Positions 34,282 through 41,396 of a stretch of 43,083 bases of DNA are shown here, one piece after another (the stretch's first letter is position 1; each line of letters begins with the position of its first letter). This stretch comes from Planctomycetota bacterium (GTDB lineage Bacteria > Planctomycetota > MHYJ01 > JACQXL01). The DNA lies in assembly GCA_016235865.1 (NCBI GenBank), contig JACRIK010000024.1:1-43083 (forward strand). The letters are read 5' to 3'. The notes below the pieces were generated by a model, which saw nothing but the letters and a program-made list of their open reading frames with translations, was not told where the DNA came from and did not search any database. A program made the position numbers and the translations under genes.

Positions 34282-34286
34282 TAAAT

Positions 34287-35294
34287 ATGAGACAATCCGG
34301 AAGTCATCGGGCTGGGTTCACCATCGTCGAACTGCTGGTGGTCATATCCATTATCGCCCTGATTACCGGCGTGGGTCTGGCGGTCATGTCGCACTCCGGC
34401 CGTCAATTCGGATTCCAGGCCGTGCGCGGCGAGCTGGTCTCGCTCATCCGCTATACCCGGAGCAATGCCGCGATTGAAAAGGGCGTCTCGGCCGTGGTCA
34501 TCGACCCGATTAAAAAGGAAATCTATTCCTGCGCCCGGCGGACCGTCGGCCTGTGGCACTTTGAAGACCTGGACGGCTCCAGTAAATCCAGCGGCGCCTT
34601 CGGCAACAATGCCACGCTCCAGGGCGATGCCGTAATCTCGCCCCTCGGCCGGTTCGGCCACGGACTGCTGATTGTGTCCAGCGGCTCGGCTGACTGCGGT
34701 ACGATTCCTATCCCGAGCCAGAACGCGGGTGTCTCCATCGAATGCTGGATATCGCCCACCGGCACCGGCCCGCTGAGCCAAAGAACCATAATCAATCTGA
34801 GCGAGGGCAATATCATGCTCGATGCCGATGACAGCGTCCGGGCAACCTATGGCTCGCTGACAGTCAACAGCGACCCGGCGATTATCCCTTATGAAAGATG
34901 GTCGCATCTGATGATGGTCTATGAGCCGGACTATACCAGCTATGGCGGCTCCGGAACATTGTTCCTGTATCTCAATAACGCACTGGTCGGGCAGGCATCC
35001 GGCACTCCGTCTGTATCAATCGGCAAAAAGAACTTCACGGTCGGGACGTCGTTTACCGGAATAATTGACGAGGTCAAGGTGGCGCTCCTGGTGGAAACGG
35101 ATAAGCTGAAACTGGAGCCCGACGTCACCATTACCAATGAATTTGGCGCAACATTCCCGAACCCATTCGCTTTTCGCTTCAATAAGGACGGCCGGCTGAT
35201 TCAGGCCATTGTGCCGTTGCTCTTCACCTCGACCTCAACTAAGGATTCATTCATCTTGGAAGTCGCCGCCGACGGCGGGGTGAAGATAAGATAG
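34287..35294 (+). CDS. GspH-like pseudopilin with a LamG insert
   Basis: This 335-residue protein has a prepilin leader (cut after Gly10, GFTIVELLVVISIIAL, Glu at +5). The GspH/FimT-type start (ELVSLIRYTRSNAAIEKGVS) is interrupted at about residues 86-270 by a concanavalin/LamG-like module: VGLWHFEDLDGSS, RFGHGLLIVSS, VSIECWISPTGTG, PYERWSHLMMVYEPD and FTGIIDEVKVAL. The pseudopilin C terminus resumes (FRFNKDGRLIQAIV, FILEVAADGGVKIR), as in GspH. This would put a carbohydrate/protein-binding module on a secretion tip. Confidence 0.8.
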   Translation: MRQSGSHRAGFTIVELLVVISIIALITGVGLAVMSHSGRQFGFQAVRGELVSLIRYTRSNAAIEKGVSAVVIDPIKKEIYSCARRTVGLWHFEDLDGSSKSSGAFGNNATLQGDAVISPLGRFGHGLLIVSSGSADCGTIPIPSQNAGVSIECWISPTGTGPLSQRTIINLSEGNIMLDADDSVRATYGSLTVNSDPAIIPYERWSHLMMVYEPDYTSYGGSGTLFLYLNNALVGQASGTPSVSIGKKNFTVGTSFTGIIDEVKVALLVETDKLKLEPDVTITNEFGATFPNPFAFRFNKDGRLIQAIVPLLFTSTSTKDSFILEVAADGGVKIR

Positions 35295-35310
35295 GGATAT
35301 AGGAGGCAAG

Positions 35311-36519
35311 GTGGTGGTACATAATGTAAAGACATATAGGGTATATAAATTATCTAATTGTGTATTAGTGGCATTGTTGGCGTTAAGTGTTTGCACCTCT
35401 GGTTGTCGCAGTTTCAATAAAGAACATCTGTCAAAAGAGGAAAAAATTAAGCAGGCCCTGGCCGAATTGAATGACGATTCATGCTGGGATCGTCCCCATT
35501 CTCCTATTATTTGTCAGGATATTGAAATTTTGGTCGAGGCCAATGTTAGAGAGGTCATCCCTGTATTAATTGAACGGCTCAATCACAGTCAACGCAATAT
35601 TCGTATTTATGCGATTTGGGGATTAGGCAGATTGGGAGCCAAAGATGTTATACCTAAGATAGAGAATTTATTAAGCGATAAAGACAGCGGGGTCCGGGTT
35701 GAGGCCATCGTATCGCTCTGGCGGCTTAATTCACAGCAATCCACACCGAAAATTGCCGAATTGCTTCATGATGAAGAAGAAACTGTGCGTATCAAGGCAG
35801 TAGAGATACTGACAAAGATGAAGGCAAAAGAACTCATACCTGAATTAGTTAAGAATCTTAAACATCCGAATAAATATGTTCGTGAAAGCGCCGTTTTAGC
35901 CTTAGGTGAACTCCAGGTTAAGGAGGCTATTCCTGAGATACTGCCATTATTATACGATAAATATCAGATAGTTCGCGATGCGGTTGCTGAGACATTGCGT
36001 AAATTTGGGGTTTTGGATAAAGAAATCAAAGTCGTGCCCGCGCCGGAAAACAAAGACCCCAAATACAGGATAGCTATTGATGTATTTATGTTGATATTCA
36101 GCGATCCCAAACAAACAGAGTTTTATTTTGAGTATATCCCATCTGATACCTGGGTTGAGAAAATTTCTATATTTCAGAGTAGGATTAAATTTGGTGACAT
36201 TAAAGGTATGTCATACCAGGTGTTACCCGGGGTAAAATGGTTCTGGGGGCATAATGCCCCGGAAAGTTGGTATCTATACGCCGAAGCCGGTTCAACCATG
36301 GGTCATATTTATACGGAACATCTGGGAAAAAGCGATCGGCTTAACGTGTTTACTTATGGATATGGAATAGGTTATGCTTTTGGTGAAAATGGAACTGGTA
36401 CGGTTTCCTTTGGGCTTTTGGATGGAACAAAGGGTGACGAAATAAAAACCAGTGAAGGTGAATCCTTGTTTGGGCCAGCAAAGGGCACGCTAATATTAAC
36501 AGCTGGGATCTTATTTTAG
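35311..36519 (+). CDS. HEAT-repeat lipoprotein with barrel-like C terminus
   Basis: This 402-residue protein starts at GTG 35311 with GGAGG six nt upstream. It has a lipoprotein signal (lipobox TSGC near residue 32), so it is exported and lipidated. Residues about 85-235 are HEAT/PBS-type repeats (VIPVLIERLNHSQRNIRIYA, VRVEAIVSLWRL, VRESAVLALGELQVKEAIPE). The C-terminal part (TEFYFEYIPSDTWVEKISIF, GYGIGYAFGENGTGTVSFGL, ILTAGILF) is rich in alternating aromatic residues and ends in Phe, as in outer-membrane beta strands. Base composition is AT-richer than the neighbouring pilin genes. Function is unknown. Confidence 0.75.
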   Translation: MVVHNVKTYRVYKLSNCVLVALLALSVCTSGCRSFNKEHLSKEEKIKQALAELNDDSCWDRPHSPIICQDIEILVEANVREVIPVLIERLNHSQRNIRIYAIWGLGRLGAKDVIPKIENLLSDKDSGVRVEAIVSLWRLNSQQSTPKIAELLHDEEETVRIKAVEILTKMKAKELIPELVKNLKHPNKYVRESAVLALGELQVKEAIPEILPLLYDKYQIVRDAVAETLRKFGVLDKEIKVVPAPENKDPKYRIAIDVFMLIFSDPKQTEFYFEYIPSDTWVEKISIFQSRIKFGDIKGMSYQVLPGVKWFWGHNAPESWYLYAEAGSTMGHIYTEHLGKSDRLNVFTYGYGIGYAFGENGTGTVSFGLLDGTKGDEIKTSEGESLFGPAKGTLILTAGILF

Positions 36520-36694
36520 TAGCATTCCGGCATCACGACACATAATGATGAGGGTTGTGATACACATCTTCCGCCAAACCACGAGACATTTCCAGATAGG
36601 GCTTTGAATTAAGGAACAGCCCAGCACATAATTACGTTATGTGCTGGGTAAACATACCTAATCCGGCAAATCGTCAGGAAATTACAGATTCAGA
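36520..36694. other. Intergenic region with a 12-bp palindrome
   Basis: No gene is visible. A perfect hairpin lies at 36620-36648 (arms CCCAGCACATAA and TTATGTGCTGGG, loop TTACG) and may be a transcription end. There is no T-run after it. Confidence 0.6.
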
Positions 36695-36722
36695 TTGACA
36701 AATCAAAGATAAAGGGTATAAT
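36695..36722 (+). promoter_or_regulatory. Consensus promoter upstream of the 21-bp hairpin array
   Basis: TTGACA (36695-36700), a 16-nt spacer and TATAAT (36717-36722) match both sigma70 consensus boxes exactly. The nearest annotated gene starts 340 nt downstream at 37062, so the transcript would first cross a 31-nt palindrome and the 21-bp array. Confidence 0.65.
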
Positions 36723-36741
36723 ATTAACAGAGATGGGGTTA

Positions 36742-36772
36742 ACCCCCACACCAATGGAATTGGGGTGGGGGT
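36742..36772. repeat. 31-nt palindrome, intergenic copy
   Basis: It matches the aroA copy (18030-18060) at 30 of 31 bases; the one difference breaks a base pair in the right arm. Confidence 0.9.
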
Positions 36773-36806
36773 GTGACATCTTAAGAATACTTTGTTAAAC
36801 CTTGAC

Positions 36807-36974
36807 GCTACAGGTTATCGCGTCAACGCTACAGGTTATCGCGTCAACGCTACATGTTATAGCGTCAACGCTACGAGTTATAGCGTCAACGCTACGAGTT
36901 ATAGCGTCAACGCTATGAGTTATAGCGTCAACGCTATGAGTTATAGCGTCAACGCTACGAGCTATAGGGTTAAG
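36807..36974. repeat. Eight-copy 21-bp array of hairpin units
   Basis: There are eight units of exactly 21 bp beginning GCTACRR or GCTATGA and ending CGTCAAC. Across each junction ATAGCG-TCAA-CGCTAT (or TAGCG/CGCTA) forms a small hairpin. A TTG-initiated frame would give a heptapeptide repeat (NATSYSV-like), but I do not call it a gene. Confidence 0.9.
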
Positions 36975-37008
36975 ATTTCCCTATTGGATGAGGAGATTTA
37001 AAGGGTCT

Positions 37009-37046
37009 ATAACAACCCCCTGACCCCCTTTTCTAAGGGGGAGTTA
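37009..37046. repeat. CCCCCTT/AAGGGGG palindromic repeat
   Basis: ACCCCCTGACCCCCTT, TTCTAAGGGGGAGTT and the preceding ACAA resemble 34250-34281. It lies just before the SD of the next gene. Confidence 0.75.
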
Positions 37047-37061
37047 AGAAAGGATATAGCT

Positions 37062-37769
37062 ATGCCAAAGAGAGTGTATTTTATACCGCGGAAGGACAGC
37101 GAGTTCATGAGCTTCCAGAGGATTCTGGTGACCAAGGTGCAGGCCAAGAAGGCGGATTGGGGCATCCCGGATTCGGCGGTGGATGTTCTGGTCGCTCACC
37201 GCGCCATCTATGAGCCGCTTTACCAGAAGGCAAATGCTCCGGGTACCCGGACCAGCGTGGCTGTTATGGCCCATCGCCGTGAGCGCAAGGCATACGAAAA
37301 GGACATCAGGGCCTTTGTCAATGCCCATGTCAGATTCAATGACCGGATGACTGACGTAGACCGGCTGTCCATAGGCGTGCCGCCGCGCGACCCCAAGAAC
37401 TCGCCCAAGCCCAAGATTAACGATATCCCGTTTGTCGGCCTGACGCCAATAGGCGGCGGTTGGATTAAGGTCTTTTGCCGGAGAGAGACCGATGAGGACC
37501 GGTCCAGTATGCACGACTTTGCGGACGTGATTGAATGCCGGTACACGTTTCTGCCCGTGCATTTAAAACCGGTGGAAGGCAAGAAGTTTTATTTCCCGAC
37601 GCCAGAGGAATGTCAGTATGTGCAGAACTCAACCCGGGCGCGGTTTATCATCAAGTGCGCGTCCGAGGGTGTGGGCATGAAGTTCTACGGCTATTTCCGC
37701 TGGGCCAATCTGAGCAATCCGGCCAACAACGGCTCCTGGACCAATGGCCTGCAAGTAGTCATCGCATAG
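37062..37769 (+). CDS. Uncharacterised protein, Bacteroidetes-like family
   Basis: This 235-residue soluble protein has no signal peptide. FQRILVTKVQAKKADWGIPD, ERKAYEKDIRAFVNAHVRF and MTDVDRLSIGVPPRDP match a widespread uncharacterised family that I know mainly from Bacteroidetes and Planctomycetes genomes. The first half is probably helical. The last part (KFYGYFRWANLSNPANNGSW) looks beta-rich, possibly a fibronectin-like domain. The SD AAAGGA is present. It follows the promoter-array region; the promoter at 36695 could serve it. Confidence 0.7.
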   Translation: MPKRVYFIPRKDSEFMSFQRILVTKVQAKKADWGIPDSAVDVLVAHRAIYEPLYQKANAPGTRTSVAVMAHRRERKAYEKDIRAFVNAHVRFNDRMTDVDRLSIGVPPRDPKNSPKPKINDIPFVGLTPIGGGWIKVFCRRETDEDRSSMHDFADVIECRYTFLPVHLKPVEGKKFYFPTPEECQYVQNSTRARFIIKCASEGVGMKFYGYFRWANLSNPANNGSWTNGLQVVIA

Positions 37770-37932
37770 AGCCAGTTAGCGACGAAGGAGTGTTACTGGC
37801 TCTCAGCCCCGCCGGATGGCGGGGCGTAAATGCCTAACCACACGTTCGCTTTGCTCAGTGTAAACTTCGGCACAAAGACACTAAGAATTCTTCGTGCCTT
37901 AGCGCCTTAGTGGCAGAAAAGTACCTAAAATC
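37770..37932. repeat. Intergenic mosaic of short palindromes
   Basis: AGAGCCAGT/ACTGGCTCT arms at 37768-37776 and 37795-37803 are followed by a CCCCGCC/GGCGGGG hairpin. A CAGTGTAAACTTCGG word related to 13998-14012 comes next, then an AAAGACACTAAG-like stretch. No gene is visible. Confidence 0.65.
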
Positions 37933-37960
37933 TTGACATCCCGGAAATGTTTGGTATAGT
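37933..37960 (+). promoter_or_regulatory. Candidate promoter for tRNA-Ala
   Basis: TTGACA (37933-37938), a 16-nt spacer and TATAGT (37955-37960). The tRNA begins at 38083 after a leader that contains a GATGTCGTCCCTGCGGGACT hairpin and an AGAGACAGTA/TACTGTCTCT inverted repeat. Confidence 0.6.
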
Positions 37961-38082
37961 GCATGCCTTGTTTAGTCCCGACAAAGACTGCCGGGGCATA
38001 AGGTCTCTAACCCCGATGTCGTCCCTGCGGGACTCATCGGGATAAGAGACAGTACGTCACTTTGTTCCTACTGTCTCTAAAC

Positions 38083-38155
38083 GGGGGTGTAGCTCAATTG
38101 GTAGAGCGTGTGAATGGCATTCACAAGGTCAGGGGTTCAACTCCCCTCACCTCCA
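38083..38155 (+). tRNA. tRNA-Ala (anticodon GGC)
   Basis: This 73-nt cloverleaf has acceptor GGGGGTG paired with CACCTCC (one G-U), a D arm GCTC/GAGC, an anticodon stem TGTGA/TCACA with loop ATGGCAT (anticodon GGC), and a T arm AGGGG-TTCAACT-CCCCT. CCA is not encoded; the sequence after the discriminator A is CAA. Confidence 0.93.
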
Positions 38156-38173
38156 CAATAGTTTAGGAGAGCG

Positions 38174-38226
38174 CCCCGGCAAAAACTGCCGGGGAAGTCA
38201 GGGATTTGAACCCCTGACCTCCACCA
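38174..38226. repeat. Hairpin plus tRNA-3'-end-like palindrome
   Basis: A CCCCGGCA/TGCCGGGG hairpin (38174-38194) is followed by GTCAGGG-ATTTGAAC-CCCTGAC. The tail GACCTCCACCA resembles the 3' end of the tRNA just upstream. It may be a decayed tRNA fragment or part of a palindromic element. Confidence 0.45.
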
Positions 38227-38235
38227 TACTAAGAA

Positions 38236-38304
38236 AGCGTAGAGCAAAGAGCGTATAGCAAAGAGCATTTCTAACTCTATGCTCTAAGCCCTACGCTCTA
38301 CGCT
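38236..38304. repeat. Inverted heptamer stutters
   Basis: AGCGTAG, AGCAAAG, AGCGTAT, AGCAAAG, AGCATTT (period 7) are followed by the opposite orientation (GCTCTAA, GCCCTAC, GCTCTAC, GCT). AGCGTAGAGC and GCTCTACGCT can pair. Confidence 0.8.
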
Positions 38305-38314
38305 AATACTGATT

Positions 38315-39745
38315 ATGTTCATAGTCGATACCCACGCGCATCTTGATTTCCCGGAGTTCAAGGATGATTTAGATGCCGTCTTAAAGCGCGCCCAGGAGCA
38401 TAATGTCGGCTGTATCATTACGGTTGGCACTGACCTTGCTTCATCCCGCCGGGCCATCGCCCTGGCCAAACAGTATCCCCATGTCTATGCCACGGTCGGT
38501 ATCCATCCGCATGAAGCAAAGAATGTTACCGATGCCCAGTGGAAGGAGTTTGCCAAGTTAATCCAGAGCGATAAGGTGGTGGCGGTGGGGGAGATTGGGC
38601 TGGATTTCCATAAGGATGAGTCGCCGCCAGATGTTCAGAAGGATGTCTTTACCCGGCAACTCAAGCTGGCCAAGGAGTATAAGAAGCCGATTATTGTCCA
38701 TGACCGGGAAGCCCACTCTGACTGCCTGGCGATATTAAAGCAGGTCATGGGCAACCAGATAAAAGGCGTGGCGCATTGTTTCTCCGGCTCGGCTGAGGTA
38801 GCCAAGGAGTATCTGGCGCTTGGGATGTATATCTCCGTGGCCGGTCCGATTACCTATCCCAATGCCACGGCCTTGCGCGAGACCGTCAAGGCGGCGATTC
38901 CGGTCGAGTCATTGATGCTGGAAACGGATTGCCCGTTCTTGGCGCCCCAGGCCAAGCGCGGCAAGCGTAATGAGCCGTCCTACCTGACGCACCATATCAA
39001 GGAACTGGCCAAGCTCTACAAATTGTCCGAGACGGATATTGCCCGGATAACCACCCTGAACGCGCACAATCTTTTTGGAATAGATGTATCGCATCAGTGC
39101 GACAAGGTCGCAACGAGTCCAGCTAAGAGGGCCGTGAAGACTAACGCCTCAACCATTACCTATGCCATCCGGAATTCGCTGTATCTGAATATCACCAACC
39201 GGTGCACCTGCAAGTGCTATTTCTGCGTGACCCATTTTACCGATTACGTCAAGGGGCATAATCTCCGGCTGGATACCGAGCCGTCATCGGATGAGATTAT
39301 CTCGGCTATCCCGGCCGATGTCCATACCAAATATAAAGAGGTGGTGTTCTGCGGTTATGGCGAACCGACCCTGCGCTTAGACGTCATCAAGGATGTCTGC
39401 CGTCATCTGAAAAAGAAGGATATGACCATTCGGATTAACACCAACGGGCATGCCAACATTATTGCCAATCGTTCGGTGGCGCATGAGCTGAAAGGTCTGG
39501 TGGATAATGTCTCGGTCAGCTTGAACGCCTTAGACCCCAAGGAATACCAGCGGGTCTGCCAGTCGCAGTTCGGCGAGGAGGCGTTTTATAAGGTCATTGA
39601 ATTTATCAAAGAGGCCAAGGAGCATCTGCCTTATGTAGAAGTAACCACCGTGATGCGGCCGGGCATTGACGTCAAGCCGTTCCAGAAATTCGCCGGTGAA
39701 TTGGGAGTGGACTTCCGGGCCCGGATTTATAATGAAGTGGGGTAG
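38315..39745 (+). CDS. TatD nuclease fused to a radical SAM domain
   Basis: This 476-residue fusion begins with a TatD-type metal-dependent DNase (about 1-255): DTHAHLDFPE, AVGEIGLDFH, IIVHDREAH, GVAHCFSG and LETDCPFLAP all keep the metal ligands. A linker (HQCDKVATSPAKRAVKTN) leads to a radical SAM domain (about 285-476) with TNRCTCKCYFC, matching C-x3-C-x2-C, and FCGYGEPTLRLD. In other genomes a TatD-associated radical SAM protein is often adjacent to TatD; here they are one chain. A joint role in nucleic acid turnover is suggested but not shown. No SD is evident. Confidence 0.9.
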   Translation: MFIVDTHAHLDFPEFKDDLDAVLKRAQEHNVGCIITVGTDLASSRRAIALAKQYPHVYATVGIHPHEAKNVTDAQWKEFAKLIQSDKVVAVGEIGLDFHKDESPPDVQKDVFTRQLKLAKEYKKPIIVHDREAHSDCLAILKQVMGNQIKGVAHCFSGSAEVAKEYLALGMYISVAGPITYPNATALRETVKAAIPVESLMLETDCPFLAPQAKRGKRNEPSYLTHHIKELAKLYKLSETDIARITTLNAHNLFGIDVSHQCDKVATSPAKRAVKTNASTITYAIRNSLYLNITNRCTCKCYFCVTHFTDYVKGHNLRLDTEPSSDEIISAIPADVHTKYKEVVFCGYGEPTLRLDVIKDVCRHLKKKDMTIRINTNGHANIIANRSVAHELKGLVDNVSVSLNALDPKEYQRVCQSQFGEEAFYKVIEFIKEAKEHLPYVEVTTVMRPGIDVKPFQKFAGELGVDFRARIYNEVG

Positions 39746-39800
39746 CTGTATAGGTTACAAGAGGTTACAAAGGGTACAGTAATAATTACGAAAGGTATTT

Positions 39801-40994
39801 ATGAGTAAAAAATATCCGAATGTTTTCCTGGCCTCGGCCGCGGTCAGCCCGCCGGAACGCGCGGTTCTTGGATTGTCCTACCGCCAATATCTGGCCAATG
39901 TGGTAATGGAGGCGTTGAAGATAGCCAAGCTGACACCGTTGGATATCCAGATCGGGGCGATTTCATATAACGAGCGCAATATCACCGAGGGCGCCTTGGG
40001 CTGCGTGGTGGCTGACGCTTTGGGCATCAGTCCGGCTCCGTTCATCGCGGTGTCCCAGGCCTGTCCGGCCGGCGGGATTGCGGCGGATATCCTTTGGAAC
40101 TACATCGTCAGCGGCAGATACGATGTCGGCATCGTCCTGGGCATCAATAAGCCGGATAACTTTGATTTCCGCGATGCCATGGGCCCGATCGGTAATTGGT
40201 GCGACTACGATTTTATGCTCGGATTCACCCACGAGAACTACGGCGCCTTGAGAGGCGAGTACTATAAACTCAAATACGGCTATGATGACAAGGCGGCGGC
40301 CCGTTGGTCTTATCAGTGCCACTGGTATGCCCGGCGCAATCCCATGGCGTTGCATAATTCCGGCCCGCTGCCGACCGATGAGGAACTCAATGAGCAGTCG
40401 CCAGCCGGATACCGGATGCGCACGGCCACCGGACGGAATATGGCCACCTGCTTGGTTATGGTCAGCGAGAAGAAGGCCAAGGAATTGGGCCTGCCGCCGG
40501 TTTATATTAATGTTTCCTATGCCCATCGTCCGATATATATCGGTAATATGTATAACTTCAATGATGCCCGCGGATATTTCGCCCGGGATGATATGGCCGG
40601 CCAACCGGCGATTCGCATTGCCGCCAAGGAGGCATACGATATTGCCGGAATTACGGCTGAAAATATTGACATTGCCCAGGTGCATGATTTAAGCTTATAC
40701 GATGGCGTGATGGCCTTGGAAGGATTGGGCGTTGCCAAGCCCGGCGAAGGAGGCAAATTCGTATTAGAGGGTAAGACCGCGATTGACGGCGTCTGCCCGA
40801 CTAATACCGATGGGGGAGCGATTGCCTTTGCCCATTCCTCGGCCGGAGGGGATTTCCAGTCAAAGATATACGAGAACTGGCTCCAGTTGCTGGGCAAGGC
40901 CGGTAAACGCCAGGTAAAAGACCCGAAAGTAACCGTCGCCCACGCTTATGGAACCCATCATTCCCTGGATGTGGTGGGCGTATTGAGAAAATAA
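39801..40994 (+). CDS. SCP2-type thiolase-like protein
   Basis: This 397-residue protein of the SCP2/archaeal thiolase type has the nucleophile Cys in SQACPAGGIAADIL. VHDLSLYDGVMALEGLG replaces the usual HDCFT-like motif (C to L), and GGAIAFAHSSAGG stands at the GHPxGATG position, with His kept but Pro lost. The C terminus (VAHAYGTHHSLDVVGVL) lacks the second cysteine of classical thiolases. It may be a synthase or a non-canonical thiolase. SD GAAAGG is present. A small zinc ribbon gene follows after 97 bp. Confidence 0.83.
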   Translation: MSKKYPNVFLASAAVSPPERAVLGLSYRQYLANVVMEALKIAKLTPLDIQIGAISYNERNITEGALGCVVADALGISPAPFIAVSQACPAGGIAADILWNYIVSGRYDVGIVLGINKPDNFDFRDAMGPIGNWCDYDFMLGFTHENYGALRGEYYKLKYGYDDKAAARWSYQCHWYARRNPMALHNSGPLPTDEELNEQSPAGYRMRTATGRNMATCLVMVSEKKAKELGLPPVYINVSYAHRPIYIGNMYNFNDARGYFARDDMAGQPAIRIAAKEAYDIAGITAENIDIAQVHDLSLYDGVMALEGLGVAKPGEGGKFVLEGKTAIDGVCPTNTDGGAIAFAHSSAGGDFQSKIYENWLQLLGKAGKRQVKDPKVTVAHAYGTHHSLDVVGVLRK

Positions 40995-41091
40995 ATGCAG
41001 CCGGGCATAATATTGGCCTAGCTGAGTGTTAAGAAAACCCCGCCATACGGCGGGGTCTAATCCCGCTTCGGCGGGATAAGAGGAGGAATTT

Positions 41092-41241
41092 ATGGCAGAA
41101 AAAGGTTATTGCGTGAAGTGCAAGGACAAAAGGGAAATGGGAAAAGCCAAAGAGGTGACCATGAAGAACAAGCGCAAGGCGCTCAAGGGCGAATGCGTCA
41201 AGTGCGGCACCGGGATGTACAAAATCCTTGGGAACAAATAG
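41092..41241 (+). CDS. Small zinc-ribbon protein (DUF5679-like)
   Basis: This 49-residue protein has two CxxC pairs (YCVKCKDKRE and ECVKCGTGMY) spaced as in the DUF5679 zinc ribbon, and a basic middle (KNKRKALKG). AGGAGG precedes ATG. Upstream lie paired CCCCGCC/GGCGGGG and TCCCGC/GCGGGA hairpins. It is followed by an intrinsic terminator, so it probably ends the thiolase transcript. Confidence 0.85.
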   Translation: MAEKGYCVKCKDKREMGKAKEVTMKNKRKALKGECVKCGTGMYKILGNK

Positions 41242-41294
41242 CATCCGGTTCTGATTCATTGGAAAAACTACCACGGTGGTCGAATTGTCTCTAT

Positions 41295-41337
41295 AAAGGG
41301 GCACTTCCGTTAGTGTCGGAGTGCCCCTTTTATCTTT
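41295..41337 (+). terminator. Intrinsic terminator
   Basis: AAAGGGGCACT (41295-41305) pairs with AGTGCCCCTTT (41320-41330), followed by a T-rich tract TTTTATCTTT. It lies after the zinc ribbon gene and just before the prfB promoter. Confidence 0.9.
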
Positions 41338-41341
41338 CGTA

Positions 41342-41370
41342 TTGACAATTCTGCAGGGATATGCTATCTA
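41342..41370 (+). promoter_or_regulatory. prfB promoter
   Basis: TTGACA (41342-41347), a 17-nt spacer and TATCTA (41365-41370) are followed by an AAAGGAGAG SD before ATG 41397. Confidence 0.7.
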
Positions 41371-41396
41371 AAGCTAATTAAAAGGAGAGTTTCACT

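Noticed and set aside
36792-37001. A 69-codon reading frame with heptapeptide repeats in the 21-bp array
   Set aside because: It has a TTG start with no SD and exists only because the unit is a multiple of three. I keep it as a possibility under the array finding, not as a gene.
38174-38226. Second tRNA gene on either strand
   Set aside because: Only a T-arm-like palindrome and tail are present; D and anticodon arms are missing.
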